Shown here: positions 11,401-24,000 of the stretch, piece by piece
How the letters are laid out: every line of letters starts with the position of its first letter
How positions within the stretch are numbered: the first letter of the stretch is position 1
Origin: Arenicola marina
Taxonomy: Eukaryota > Annelida > Polychaeta > Arenicolidae
Assembly: GCA_964019135.1 (NCBI GenBank)
Contig: OZ025258.1
Coordinates: 16,709,771 to 16,773,770, forward strand
Direction of reading: 5' to 3'
Length of the DNA: 64,000 bases
Notes under the pieces: model-generated
Told to the model about the DNA's origin: nothing
The model's input: the letters and a program-made list of their open reading frames with translations, nothing else
Database searches by the model: none
Made by a program: the position numbers and the translations under genes

Positions 11401-11785
11401 CCCAGGCCCGGATTGGAACCCCGGACTTATGCCCCAGATTAAGTGCCCAGGCCCGGAATCAAACCCCGGACTTATGCCCCAGATTAAGTGCCCAGGCCCG
11501 GAATCAAACCCCGGACTTATGCCCCAGATGAAGTGCCCAGGCCCGGAATCAAACCCAGGACTTATGCCCCAGATGAAGTGCCCAGGCCCGGAATCAAACC
11601 CAGGACTTATGCCCCAGATTAAGTGCCCAGGCCCGGAATCAAACCCAGGACTTATGCCCCAGATGAAGTGCCCAGGCGCGGATTCAAACCCAGGACTCAT
11701 GCCCCAGATTAAGTGCCCAGGCCCGGAATCAAACCCAGGACCTATGGGTTTGCGGTCTAGTGCGCTAACCACTACACCGGGCAAC
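11401..11785 (-). repeat. tRNA-derived SINE whose B-box segment is amplified as eight 45-bp repeats
   Basis: On the minus strand a tRNA-like head, GGTGTAGTGGTTAGCGCACT, is followed by eight units with exact 45-bp spacing (unit starts on the plus strand 11401, 11446, 11491, 11536, 11581, 11626, 11671, 11716). Most units contain GGTTTGATTCCGGGCCTGGG, close to the pol III B-box consensus GGTTCGANTCC; the unit at 11671 gives GGTTTGAATCC. The unit length is a multiple of three, so both strands show open frames, which I treat as artefacts. Confidence 0.8.
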
Positions 11786-11810
11786 CCCACTCTATTCTAT
11801 ATGTTGATCC

Positions 11811-11960
11811 CAAGTACGCTTGGTAAGCAGGCTAATCCGCAGATCAACGGGTCGTGGGTTCGCGCCCTGGCACAAACATTTGGGCCATGTTTCATCCAAT
11901 GTCATTGTCCCGGGAAGTATCCTGGTCCTGGTATATTGTCATGTGCAAGAAAGTGGCTTC
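11811..11960 (+). repeat. SINE family C copy
   Basis: GCTTGGTAAGCAGGCTAATC, a B-box-like GGTCGTGGGTTCGCGCCC, then GGGCCATGTTTCATCCAATG and TCATTGTCCCGGGAAG. It directly follows the 45-bp array. Confidence 0.7.
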
Positions 11961-11984
11961 AGCAGTTCCGGAGCGGGAACCGGC

Positions 11985-12235
11985 CAAAGAACATTGACAG
12001 TACTTTTGTAGGGCGAAGTAATGGTTGCAATGGCTAAAGAGCATTGTCATTACTTTTGTAAGGCAAATGTATGTTTTCTATGGCTAAACAACATTGACAG
12101 TATTTTTGTTAGGCGAAGTAATGTTTTCTGTAGCCAAAGAACATTGACAGTACTTATAAATATAGGGCAACGTAATATTTTATATGGCTCAGTAACATTG
12201 GCAGTACTTTCGAAGGGCGACAGTACTTATAATAC
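11985..12235 (+). repeat. Tandem repeat of about 60 bp, 4-5 degenerate copies
   Basis: Recurring elements are AACATTGACAGTACTTTTGT, AGGGCGAAGTAATG and TATGGCTAAA, in the same order in each copy and with increasing divergence. Confidence 0.75.
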
Positions 12236-12443
12236 GCCCTGGGTGTGACATGGTGACGTGCTTGTGCATACATTAATGTGTCCGCTGTACAGAATAAGGC
12301 AACATCTAGTGTTAAGCGGAGGTAAAATGCATGATGATCACCTGTTATTGCAGAATGTGCGTTTCTGTCTATATTATCCAAGGTGTTTCGGTCATATTTG
12401 TGTCCAATCGCGCCTGCCGGTGAGTGATAGGCCTGTATGTAGA

Positions 12444-12665
12444 ATGGCGCATCGCAGTAGATATTATACGTGAGTAGTATGTGAGCTCTTCTTAAGCAAC
12501 CGCTGGGGCGCTAAACGCGGTAGAACGAGCTGGACGCGCGCGTGGTACAGAATTTGCTGACGTCGCAGTAGATATTATACGTGAGTAGTATGTGAGATAT
12601 TCTATAGCCACCACTGGCGCACGAAACGTGGAAAAACGAGCTGGACGCATGGTAAAGAATTTGCT
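12444..12665 (+). repeat. Tandem duplication of about 120 bp
   Basis: Both halves contain CGCAGTAGATATTATACGTG, AGTAGTATGTGAG, a GGCGC..AAACG segment and GAACGAGCTGGACGC or its variant, ending AGAATTTGCT. Confidence 0.75.
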
Positions 12666-13198
12666 ATTTTATTTTTGTATGGAAAGAAATGCAACCTGGG
12701 TCCTATCATATCATATCCAGAGATGAAAGATCCGGAGAGAATGGGTGTTGTGGTGGGGTGGTGGTGGAGGGGGGTGGGGGCGGTAGTTTATAGACAGTCC
12801 GTCATACTCTTCTGATTTCAATGTACAGATTTATCGGTGTGCCATTGAAATAAAGCGTTAAAGTTGTTAACTGGTTGTTATGTTTAATTTAGACAGACAG
12901 CTAGATCTGCGAGAGTGGTCGTTGCATTTACCTTTGAAGCTGTTCTTACATCAATGGGATTCATGAGCACAAATTCAACACTTCTTAAATATTTCTTAAG
13001 GGGAAGTCCTTTTTATTGATATCCTTTTAGTAATTGTCACTTTTTAGGGTCCAAAGGGACTTTCAAGACCCGAAACCCAATATATTGTGCCATAAAACTA
13101 GAATTCCCGTTCAGTTTATTCCGGACCTCCTTTAAAGTCACTTGCTATTATCTCCTACGACTCGTTAAAACATGACGAAATAATCGACGTTCCGTAGC

Positions 13199-13366
13199 TT
13201 CCCGTTTGAAGAGCTGGTGAGAGGTGCTTTGATTTATAATATATGGAATAGCATTTTACCCTCAGGGAATCTTTTGTTACAGAGTTTTTAGCAAAATAAA
13301 TAGCAGGACTACCTGACTATTCGCTTAGACATCAAAATGGAGCAGCACGAACTCTTCAAACGGGAA
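13199..13366. mobile_element. Small MITE-like element with perfect 15-bp terminal inverted repeats
   Basis: TTCCCGTTTGAAGAG at the left is exactly inverted as CTCTTCAAACGGGAA at the right, 168 bp apart end to end. The interior is AT-rich and non-coding. No target duplication is evident, so a chance or decayed palindrome remains possible. Confidence 0.5.
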
Positions 13367-15419
13367 TTACATTAATTTAGATCATTTGTAATGGTACTTC
13401 CAAATAAAAGTACATGTACATGTAACAGTTATCCTATTCTGACGGCACTGTATATATTGGGATTCAGGTGTTGTTCTCTTGTTTATATTCCACCTATGCC
13501 AGACTGCCAAATGGAATCTCTTAGCCTTGCCCGTAATATCAGTTTCCCACAGGTTTTCAACTTAGTTTTTGTGCTTCGCGATGCTTTATTATAAGTAGCA
13601 GTGCCGCGACGGAGTTCCGCGGTGTCCCGGGATAGACACGTTTGCCATATAACAGCCAAAACGGCGATGTTTATTAGGTTTCTGCATTTATAGAATGAAA
13701 CAATCGGCTTGCTGCAAATTGTGATATATATGTCGCCTGGGCTTCGATTTAATGCCATGATGGCAAACAAATGTTACAGTTAAGAGTCGCCATGCACGAA
13801 AACATATTCGGAGGACAAAGTGATTATCAACCAGTTTAATCATTCGTTTATTCCCCATTTTTCTAGTTGCATATATTCATTCATGGTCACAAATACTCAG
13901 ATTAGCGCAAAAATATGTTTGAAGAAAAAACACAAAAACTGCGAGGGGGCGTGACATCACCTTATGACGTCATATCCAAGAGCTACCGGTTGAAACTGTC
14001 TCCATGGACTGGGCTGCCCACAAAGATTCGGCGCTCACAGTATCATGGGAATCCCAATTATCGTCATCCTCAGTCAAGTGCTGCGGAACTGCATGCTTAC
14101 GACGTTACCATGGCAACAGCGTTCCATCTGTCACGTGGTTTGGGATGAACGCGAACCGGTCCTGAAGACACATTTAACCGACTCTTCCAGACCAGCGTTA
14201 CATAGATTGGTAAATAGTCAGATTGATAGTTTTATTAAAATCCGTGTTATATTATAGCACCATAGAGTTCGTGACGCGGGCGAACCGTTGATGGAAGATA
14301 TTGAAGGACAGCGTATTACCTCTAATGGAACACAATGGAGTTCCCTCAACAGAAGAATTTGTTCAATGTGACACTGAGAATGGGAACGTTTACAGGCATA
14401 CAAAAGGCACACATCAAGTAATCTATAAAATAAAGCTACTCGTCACATCATAAATATAAGATAAATATTTATAGCATATTCGTTAATATATTTAATTAAT
14501 ATATTTACAGTCTTGCAACGCACAATTATAATTATTGCCTTAACAGCTCTTAACATCAAAATTCCAGATCATTTGAAAGATCACCATAAGAATCTTATTT
14601 TCCTGACTCCGTGCAACACAAGCAACGCACAATATTACCGCATGACGCAGGAAAATGTCATGAAATTGTGTTCACCAACTCAAACTTAACACATTTAATG
14701 AAAATTCGCCAAACTTTCAATTGACCCCGCGCCAATCGAATAACCGTAAATTTGATGAAACGCTTCTTCTAAATGCGTCTGTTTACATTTAAACTTTGAA
14801 GGCACCGCAAACTCAATTCGAACATGTTCCACGCATTAAGAATTCGTCATTGCAACAATCATTGCATCAACGCCACTGAAGCAAAATCCAACAAAGCAAC
14901 TGTGAACATACAACATAAACCCCCAGTAACACCACTTGTTGCTTACCTACACTACAAAGAAAACAATGAAAGCAGGTACCGCGAATATGCGCCACATACA
15001 ACTGGAGGGGGCAAGGGGTATTTCTGTTCCTCATTTCACCGTGAACTGGGAATGAGCAAAATAAATCTTCGTGGACTGGGAATCGGATATTAGCCGCCCG
15101 TCGTGATCAATGCTTTTCATCAATCGTGAACTGAGAATTTTAATACGAAATGATCCTCCCCGACCCCCTATAGCTAAATCGAGTTGACACGACAAGTACA
15201 TTTTGCACACCGAAGACAGGATAGTTGATTACGGGAACAAAAAACCTTGAAAAAAGTCCATTTGTCGTCAAGAAGAATCCTCACTATTGAGACTTCATTT
15301 GTTCAGAAAAAGTTATATCAAACCTACCGTGATTTGATACAGAATAAAATAATAGCATCTGTGCAATCAACACTTTGACAGCCACAAACCTTGGGACTGA
15401 TCCATGGCGACAAGCGCCG

Positions 15420-15594
15420 TGACGTCATAACCCATACCAGTGACGTCATAGCGGACTAGTGTGTGCCTACCAGTATTCAAATCGATGACGTCACGACACA
15501 GATCAGTGACGTCATTAACTATTACGATGACGTCATCGCCCAGATCAGTGATGACGTCATAGCCGACTAGCCCGTGGCCAGTCCAATGACGTCA
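15420..15594. promoter_or_regulatory. Cluster of seven perfect TGACGTCA (CRE/ATF) sites
   Basis: The 8-bp palindrome TGACGTCA begins at 15420, 15441, 15486, 15507, 15528, 15552 and 15587. Several spacings are 21 bp, about two helical turns. Flanks share a decayed unit (CAGATCAGTGACGTCAT, ATAGC.GACTAG), so the cluster probably arose by tandem duplication. TGACGTCA is the classic CREB/ATF binding site. The cluster is about 2.5 kb beyond the golga3 stop codon and no transcription start is identifiable nearby, so enhancer function is inference. Confidence 0.6.
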
Positions 15595-16070
15595 TGGCCG
15601 CGTTGTTCTGTTGTGGCCATGACATCAGGGACGAGTTTGCTTTTAATGAATGTCTTTGCATAGATAGGTATGTTAAAACGAGGTGACGTCCCAGTATTTG
15701 GCAGTAGAATTAAGCAAACAACTAGCCAGAATGTGTTCAGGTCACTTAAAGTGAGCCGATGACTAGAAAAAAACAAGAAGCAAGCGGAGTAAAGAGATTC
15801 TTATCGACCTCACCAAAGTACATTTTCGCTCAGAAAAGTGACCCATAGACCTACGACTTGATCCGAAGACTGAATGTCGCTCATAGGCTACCGTACTCTC
15901 ATGACAGACTTTATTAGTCTGAACGCACCCCGAAGACCGGTGCGCCAAGCGTAGGAATGTTTCACCAAAATACGCACCTCCGAGCTGATATCCCATAATA
16001 TCCACAGCACGCAAGGGGGTGCCTGGGGCTGACTCCGGCTTGGTTCCGTTCAATGGCACATCACGAAGTA

Positions 16071-16326
16071 GGTTGGTTGGTTATCCAGGACGCTTTAAGC
16101 ACTTTTGGTCATATCGCGTCAATGGGAGAAGGAAGGGAGAGTGGAGCCATGTCCCCGGGGGTAACCCCCTACTCTTTACGAATAAAGGCATGGGATCTTT
16201 ATCCTGCGACCACACAGACACGGCCACAGCGGGGCTCGAACCACCGACCCACGTGCCGTTAGGCTCTCAGGTGACCAGAGCACTCAATGCGAGCGCTCTA
16301 TCCCACTGAGCTGTCGCGCCGGCCCC
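16071..16326 (-). repeat. tRNA-derived SINE, family A, with target-site duplication
   Basis: This is the inverse of the 2935 copy: it begins GGTTGGTTGGTTATCCAGGA, contains GGTCATATCGCGTCAATGGG and the B box (inverted) GGGGCTCGAACC, and ends GTCGCGCCGGCCCC. Flanks TCACGAAGTAGG (16061-16072) and TCACAAAGTAGG (16327-16338) form a 12-bp target duplication with one mismatch. Confidence 0.88.
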
Positions 16327-16900
16327 TCACAAAGTAGGAATGGATCACACAATCAGCATATGACGCCATGGCCCAATCAGTAACCAGGGAAGTGCCATTT
16401 CTCGGGGCGTGTATCTCTCGCAGGGATCGCCCCTCTCCCAGACCTCGCTCTCCAAGCAACGTAACCCTCTCTGGATGTAATCTATGCGGACAGTTTTCGT
16501 CTGAAACATTTCACCTTCCATCGCTCTCACAATCCTGTGACTATAACATCCAGACGGCAAAGCTAGACGTGGGATTTCACAGAATGGCCAAAATACAGGG
16601 TTGCAGGAGGTTGTATCATAAGAAGTGCCATAGACATATACATATATATATATATATATACTCATTTAGATTTGAGACCCGCTTTAACGTAGCTGCCGAC
16701 GCAAACAACTGGGAAGAGTGTGCCTGGCTTAATAAGTGGAAAGTCTCTAGATACTCAGTCCAGCAGAAAGACATTAAATCGATTCTTGAGGCGCCGCGCC
16801 ATCAGAACCACCCCTAAAGCCCGGTAAATTATTCTTGTCGGTCGCAAGATTCATATCCACATGTATCCTTTCAACCGTCAGACTTCCATCTAAACTTCAG

Positions 16901-17080
16901 TAGAACCGCCGTTGCGTCATTATGCGGTGTGCATGAGCAGAACCCCGAAGCTCCGGCTGGTCGACTAATCGCTTTATATATATATATCACGCACTGGCGG
17001 TTCTACGGTACTTCGACAGCCGGCCTCTAAGAGCGTGGAACTGCACACCGCATTAAAAAAAAAGCAACGGCGGTTCTACG
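16901..17080. mobile_element. Foldback element with GTAGAACCGCC termini, copy 1
   Basis: The left arm GTAGAACCGCCGTTGCGTCA, then TTATGCGGTGTGCA, is inverted at the right as TGCACACCGCATT, then GCAACGGCGGTTCTAC. An extra internal inverted copy, CACGCACTGGCGGTTCTACG, lies near 16990. A second, shorter member is at 30354-30431. Confidence 0.8.
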
Positions 17081-18058
17081 GGTTCCACAGATTGAGCCCG
17101 CATAAACGCATACAAAGCCCAACGGTTTACACATGTAACCACGGCTATATATTGCATCTCTAACCTGACAAAGCGACCATGAAAGCCCCGAAGACACACC
17201 CTAGCGCATTGCATCAAACCCGACAAGTAATACCTTGCCACCTCACACCCTTAATATTTCCCACCAATAACAACTTGGGTACGTAGTCCGTATAGTGCGT
17301 AAATAAAACCGCCATACGCAATCTCTAAACTACCTCTATAAACCCCTATACGTGCATGTTCAGGTACCCTATTCACACATCGAGATTGAATTTTATATCA
17401 GTTTATGTACAAAACCCTGATTTACGTCATAATCCGAGTACACTGTGCCTTGTCTACCTGCTAAGAGCGAGCTACGTATCCCCAGCTACACCGAGAACCA
17501 TTTTATATATTCCCCCTGCGAGAGTCACGTGTCATCCCATGAGAACGTATAAGGCCACTATTTGTTGTTTTTCCCCCTTTCACGGTCGATCGAGCAACGA
17601 AACGAATGAACCACGTAGCAGTCAGCGGTGATGGGTATACACCTCAGACAGATGAAAGCACTTCGGGGTACACATTGTAAAACCTTTCAGGGAGATCAGT
17701 GGCCTATTTCAACAGCGATTCTGAACAGGTACGCGTCCTGCGTCATGTGTCGCATACGAATTTCAAACGACGCATTTCAGCTGTGAGGGGACGAGCTGTG
17801 AGGGGACATGGTGACGCATTGTAAATGTAGAGTGAGCAGACTCATTTAAATTTATGTCCCATAATGTTGAAGAGCTCTGGGACACTGGGACCCACCCACT
17901 GGCCTACCTATCAGAATCACTGAAGTATTTCACGTACATAGTTTAGCCGGCTACAGGGGCTTAGTCGGCTAAACTCGCCCATCATTTACAATGGTAACTT
18001 TAGCCGCGTGAAATACGCCACAAAACTTTCTATTTGGTGTCTTCGGGGATTGTCTCAG

Positions 18059-21000
18059 TTAGCTGCTGGAGGTCTCCACAGAGGCCAACAACTCTGGAGC
18101 GATAGTTGGGAGGGGAGGGGGCAGATCGTTGTCACCGCCGGTAGAGGGCGCGGCTGCCGGCGTCTGGGGTAGAGGAGCGCCCCTGGCGGTCATCTCGATA
18201 CTCCCGAGGACAATCTTATCCGAGGCGGCGCGGTCGGCGGCAGATGTTTTGCACACGTCCCGCAAGTCACGGACCTGAGCTTCCAGTTCTCTGTGTGACA
18301 AGCGACGATGGAATATTAAGGGCACCGCCGAAAAAACTCTCTTCCATTTGGGTTGGGATTTTATTTTAAGATACTCTTGTAATATTAATGTAAACACTCC
18401 TACTAATATCGTCAATGTCAATTATAACATTAATAATACTTTAGCTCTACACACGGTAAATAAGTGTACTAACATCAAAACAGTCAATCATAACTAAAAA
18501 ATCAAGTTCTTCATCCACCTTATTCTTAATAATATTAATAACGTATTAACATTATTATTATTTATTATTAATTTATGGGTCGTTACCATTGCAAATAACT
18601 AACATCTCATTAGAACATCAAGTCAGGGTTACGGCAATATACATTGGAGACAAGGAGGCTAATATAGAGTACGTAGCATAATATGATAGTCCTTCCAGGA
18701 TGTAGCCACCTACTTCCACGCCTGTGACGAGCTCTGAACGGCCATCGTGTGGGCGCTGACCTCTTGTTGGAGGCCGGAAATCTCGCCTCGAAGTCCCGTC
18801 AACGTGGCTTGCAGAAAGCTTAATGGCCTACACAGCATAATGGACCAAAATGATGACATGTATTCTACCATCAGTAATAAAATAAGCGCAAAAAACGATA
18901 AAAGTATTATATTAATGAAGTCTTAACTTCATTGTCTTCATGTTCCTTGTCCGATATATATGTTAGAAAAATATTTCTTAAATTTATATAAATATATAAT
19001 TTTCCATGACTGTCACTCTGCTACGGTTCTTAATTTTCTATCTGTTAAGTGCCAATGTAAGGTCAGCAAAACGAGACATCAAAATTGAGTAGCACGGGTA
19101 AATTCTGTACCGGAATGTAAATTCCCAAGTTGTATTATAGATTTGACTACGACGGTTTGGAGTAACATGTCTAAAGATGTTGTACTCACTTGCTCTGCAC
19201 AGTAACTGGGGTCGTGTCCTGTAGGAGGCGCTCCAGAGCGGCAAGGTCAAAGGGCAGAGGTGGCGCCTCGAAGTCTGCCATCTCCTTGGTCTGGGACGCA
19301 ATCAGCTTCAATGGACACACAAGGGTCACGTTAAAGCAGCCTACTTTACAACATGGTCACAACGGGGCGCGAACCATCGAGCCACGTGCCGTTAGGCTCT
19401 CAGGTGGCCAGAGCGCTGAACGCCAGCGCTCTAACCCACTGAGCTATGGGGGCGGCCCCCAGCAAATAAGTGAAAACATACATGATATAAACATCCCTTA
19501 TTCAGATATTGATATCTCACTCTCTAAAGTCTTCGTGTTAAATAAATGTAATTGTTTTTTTACAATTTCAGTGTTAATTAAATAGTAAGGCGGCTTAATA
19601 AAGTGGTTTGTGGGGTGATACCTAAACTGAAATAATACCAGAGGGCAGAGTCTTTTGCCACCTTAATCGTTGGTACAGATGGGATTTTTATGGATTGGCG
19701 TTTTACGGCCACGTTTATGCACACATGGGGATCAATGCATACATGGGCTAAATGAGGGTCAGTGTATCCATGGGCAATAGGAAACAATAGAAAAATAAAT
19801 ATTGTTTACAAAAACATAAAAAACAGAATTCCTGGACGAGGAGATCAAAGGAGGAAAGAGCCATAGACCCAGGTGGGGTTTGAACCCCCAGCTTGTTGAG
19901 CTGTAGTTGAATACAAGGAGGAAGTTTCCGTGGTTACCAAGATGGCGGCGATCACACTTACCTTTGTGTGTTGGACGCTGGCCCGCAGCGCCCCCTTCAG
20001 GTCGGAGACTTTAGCCTGTAGCTGGATCTTCTCGGTCTTGGCGATCAGTAGATCCTCCCGGATCTGGCTCAGCTCCGTGGATGACGTCTGGATCAACAGG
20101 ATCACAGGAGCAGATGCAAGAATGGTTCACAGATCCCAAGGTTGTTCAGAAATATTGGGGCAAAAATTAAAGCTTTTTGTCACTTTTGCACACATCAAGG
20201 CTAAATTAGGCGAAAATTCAATGGTGATGTTAACGGACACTTTATCGAATTTTTATTCACCTTTGTGACGGAGCTACCATTATGTAAAGTAACTTATGGA
20301 TCAAAATCGTGGGGCTACAGCTTTAAGTCAATATTAAACCCCAACCTGCCTATAAAGTAACGTTATTGCGTCTGTCTGGTATTTCTTTCAAGCAGGCACA
20401 CGAAAAGAAGTTAGTCTCCAAATTATTCAATCTAGAGGTAGTCGCACTCGGTTTTGTCTGTACGCTGACGGATCCTATATGAGGGTTCGGTATGACCGAC
20501 CTGCAGTGTTTTGGTGAGCGTCCCGGTCTCCATGTTCTGGCGTTCCTCTACCACTCGCAGCTGCTCCTGAAGTGCCTCTATCTCAGCGGTCTTCTCTCCC
20601 ACCAACCACTCCAGGCTCTGCCAACCAACGCAACCAAACATATGTCAAGGCGATGTATATATAGCAAAGTAACCTTTCAATTATTGTAATAATTTTAGGT
20701 TTAAAAATATTGTGATAATTATGAGTATTACATTCATATGGCATTAATCGCAGATCATGAGCCGGTAGCAGACCTGATTTTTTTTAAATTGCATTTTCAC
20801 GCAGTTAAAACGATTATGGTAATAACAGAACCATATCTTACGCTACATTAAGTATTATGACTATTGCATCCATGCCAACCCCAGTAATAACTCAGAGCTC
20901 AGTAGCCGGCTCCTAATACACTGACACCATTTCCAGGAGCGAAATCCCCACCCAACCAGCCCCTTTCACACTCAGAACCCCCTCCCCACACACCCACCCA

Positions 21001-24000
21001 CCTGTAAGCGTTCCGCCACGACGGGGTCCCTGGCCCGCCTCTCCTCCACCTCGCCGCGGTAGCCGTCGCGCTCATCCGACACCCCCTTCCTTCCCCTACC
21101 CCCTACTCCCCCCCCCCACCCTCACACACACCCACCTGTAAGCGTTCCGCCACGACGGGGTCCCTGGCCCGCCTCTCCTCCACCTCGCCGCGGTAGCCGT
21201 CACGCTCATCCGACACCCGCCTGAACTCCGTCGCCAAGCGCTCCAGCTCGGCTCGGTGCTTCTTGTCGCTCTCCCGCACCTTGTGTAGCTCCTCCCCCAG
21301 CGTGGCCACGTGCTCGGCCTGGCCACCCACCTCACCGGATATGACGTCATGGTCCCGCTGCAGACCCTCCAGCTGGCGTCGCACCTTCACGTGCGCTCCC
21401 TTCTCCGTCATCAGCTGCGCGGTGGCGGGGGGAGGGGGGTGGTTATATAGGTTGTATACTCAGGACGCTTTAACAACTTTTGGTCATATCGCGTCAATGG
21501 GAGAAGGAAAGGAGAGTGGAGCCATGTCCCCGGGGGTAACCCCCTACTCTTTGCGAAGAAGGACATGGGATCTTTATCCTGCGACCACACAGACATGGCC
21601 ACAGCGGGGCTCCAACCACCGAGCCACGTGCCGTTAGGCTCTCAGGTGGCCAGAGCACTCAATGCGAGCGTTCTAACCCACTGAGCTATCGGGGCGGCCC
21701 CGCCAAGGTTTGTGGGGAGATAAAATACCGACATTACGCTCCATGAGATAAAACCCATTGATTCGAGAACTACATACCTCGCAGTGAAAAACCCTGATTT
21801 AAGGGTTGTGAAACTCTGAACTATAATACAAACCCAAAGGTGCGACAGACGCCGACCACACGGACCTGTTTCTTGGCGTCCTTGACGGCGCGTTTCTCCT
21901 GCTCCAGCGCCTCCTCCAGCTGCTCCACGCGCTCCCGGAGCTGGCCGGCCTCGCGCTCCCGTCGCTGGAGCTCGTCCTCCACGTGGGAACTCATCTGGAC
22001 GGAGGAGGATTCGCTGCGGGCCAGCGCCGCCTCCAGGGAGCTCGTGTGGTCCTTCAGCGCCGAGTGGCTCTGCTGCACGCCTGCAGCAGAAATAAAGTTA
22101 AATATCAAAAATATCGTTTTGTAGTTTTTGTTTTTAATTAAAAAAAACATTTTTGAAGAAAAACATTTTTGAATTAAAATATTGTAAAAATTTGAATTCA
22201 CTTGTTTTATAATTAACTTGTTTTTAATTACAATTTGTTCCAATTGACAAAATTTAGTTTAAAAAATAATTCACATATATTTAACTATTACTAATTAAAC
22301 TATTTTTAATTACAATATTTGTAAATTAAAACATTTTTTATATTTAAAAATTAACGAAAAATGTATTTGTATTTAGTTTTATTTAATCACCAAATTTTAT
22401 TAAATATAATAAAACTCTCCCCCCGCCCCCTCCCCGCCCAGCATGACCCCCTCTATCTCCTCCCCCCCATCGTCCCCGCTCTCACCTGCCAGCTTGCCCC
22501 TCTCCTTCTCCAGGTCGAGTTCCAGCTGCCTGAGTTGGTCCTCCCGCCCCCGGTGCCGCTCCAGCACCTCGCCGGCGGCCCGGAGCTCGGCCTCCAGGTC
22601 GGCAATGTGCTTCCTGTAAGCCTCCTCGTCCACCTCCCGCCGCTGGAAGACCTCCCGAACCTCAGACTCGATCGTCAGCTTCTCCTCCGTCACGGTCTTC
22701 AGCTCCAGGCGAATGAGCTGCCGACAAACAGACGCACTCACTTTAACGTTCAGATTGAGATTATAAAATCACGTATTTGTCAAAGCGGAGACATTTAATA
22801 CACGACTTCCTTGTCAATTCTGATCCGAAGGTAGAGACAAAATAACCGCTTCCCACTGTTATCGAGACTGCTTAAATTGAATTTGAATTGAATTTAATTG
22901 AAGGTCGCATTTTCTGCGTGAATGAGGAGCGTTCATTTTCTCATAAACTTTGTACCGTGTCTGCACCCCCAACTTGTTACCTTAATATATATACACTACA
23001 TTGGATTAGCAGTTAAACATAATTAATTACGCTAGTGGACTTGCCAATGAGGAAGAAAGAGCCACAGCGAGACCAGAAAAAAGGAAGTTTCCTTATGTAT
23101 ATACGGAGTTAAGTCAGAATTGAAAAGGCAGGTCAGAATTTGACAACCACACACGTATGAACATCAAACGGATAACGCCACGTTGACACCGTTGAGCAAG
23201 GTCAGAAGCATATATAAAGCAAATTGAGTAATTATTGATGTTGTCGGCCTCGTGTCACTGTATAACATTATGCTATGTATAATTGCATTTAACTATATTC
23301 ATGTGTCATATATAGATTTCGTTGCTGAAGGAATAAAAACAAGAGAAACATGAGAAGAGCATGAGAATGAAGGGTGGGTGAGGATACTCTTGTCGTTGGC
23401 ATATTACAGATCAAAATCCTGCAATTCTCAGAACAATTTAAAGTACGAAACGGCCAAAACGTAACACAAACTATGCCCTAGTAACAATTACATAGACATT
23501 TACGTTTACTAGCAACTACAGTTTAGTACGAAAAGGAAAGAACATCTTTCAAGTGAGGCAGGGAAATTCCTAGCCGAAACCCAAATCCATTTTTTACTGT
23601 GCAATAACATGTCAAATAGGCGTTCCATTGACGAAACGGGAATAAAACAAGTTTGGATTAATTCCTGGACCAGTACCTTGATTTCCAATTAACTAAATAT
23701 CCAATTACGCCGCCTGGTAATAGCATTAAGATAATTCACTGTGATTGGTTCGCTGTGACCGTCCTGTACATATACCACTATCCTAAGACCATAAAATTGA
23801 TATCAGACTGATATATATATGAGTAGCAATTGTGATCGCTCGTTACATACATTTAAAACTCTATTGCTAAGATATCATGTCGATATCGCTCTGCTAAATG
23901 TGCATAGCATACCTGAATCTCCTGTTGGAGCTGAGCCGTCTTCTCATCCAGGTCCAGAGAGAAGCGTCCCTGTACGGTGTGTAGCTCCTCCTCCAGCCTC

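Larger units (their letters stand above)
6973..18058. other. Intergenic interval between the MFS gene and golga3; no gene supported
   Basis: The open frames here are short, mostly lack usable splice context, or lie in tandem repeats. What I can see is a G run at 6972-6990, simple tandem repeats at 7595-7680 and 7720-7925, a MITE and foldback at 8837-9595, SINEs near 10590, 11400-11780 and 16071, tandem repeats at 11985-12660, a small inverted-repeat element at 13199-13366, the TGACGTCA cluster at 15420-15594 and a foldback at 16901-17080. The 3' UTRs of both flanking genes must begin here, but I found no convincing AATAAA close to either stop. Confidence 0.6.

Noticed and set aside
11332-12037. 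Open frames on both strands with 15-residue repeats (PGPESNPGLMPQIK and its opposite-strand counterpart)
   Set aside because: They follow automatically from a 45-bp tandem repeat derived from a SINE; no splice or start context and no unique flanking coding sequence.
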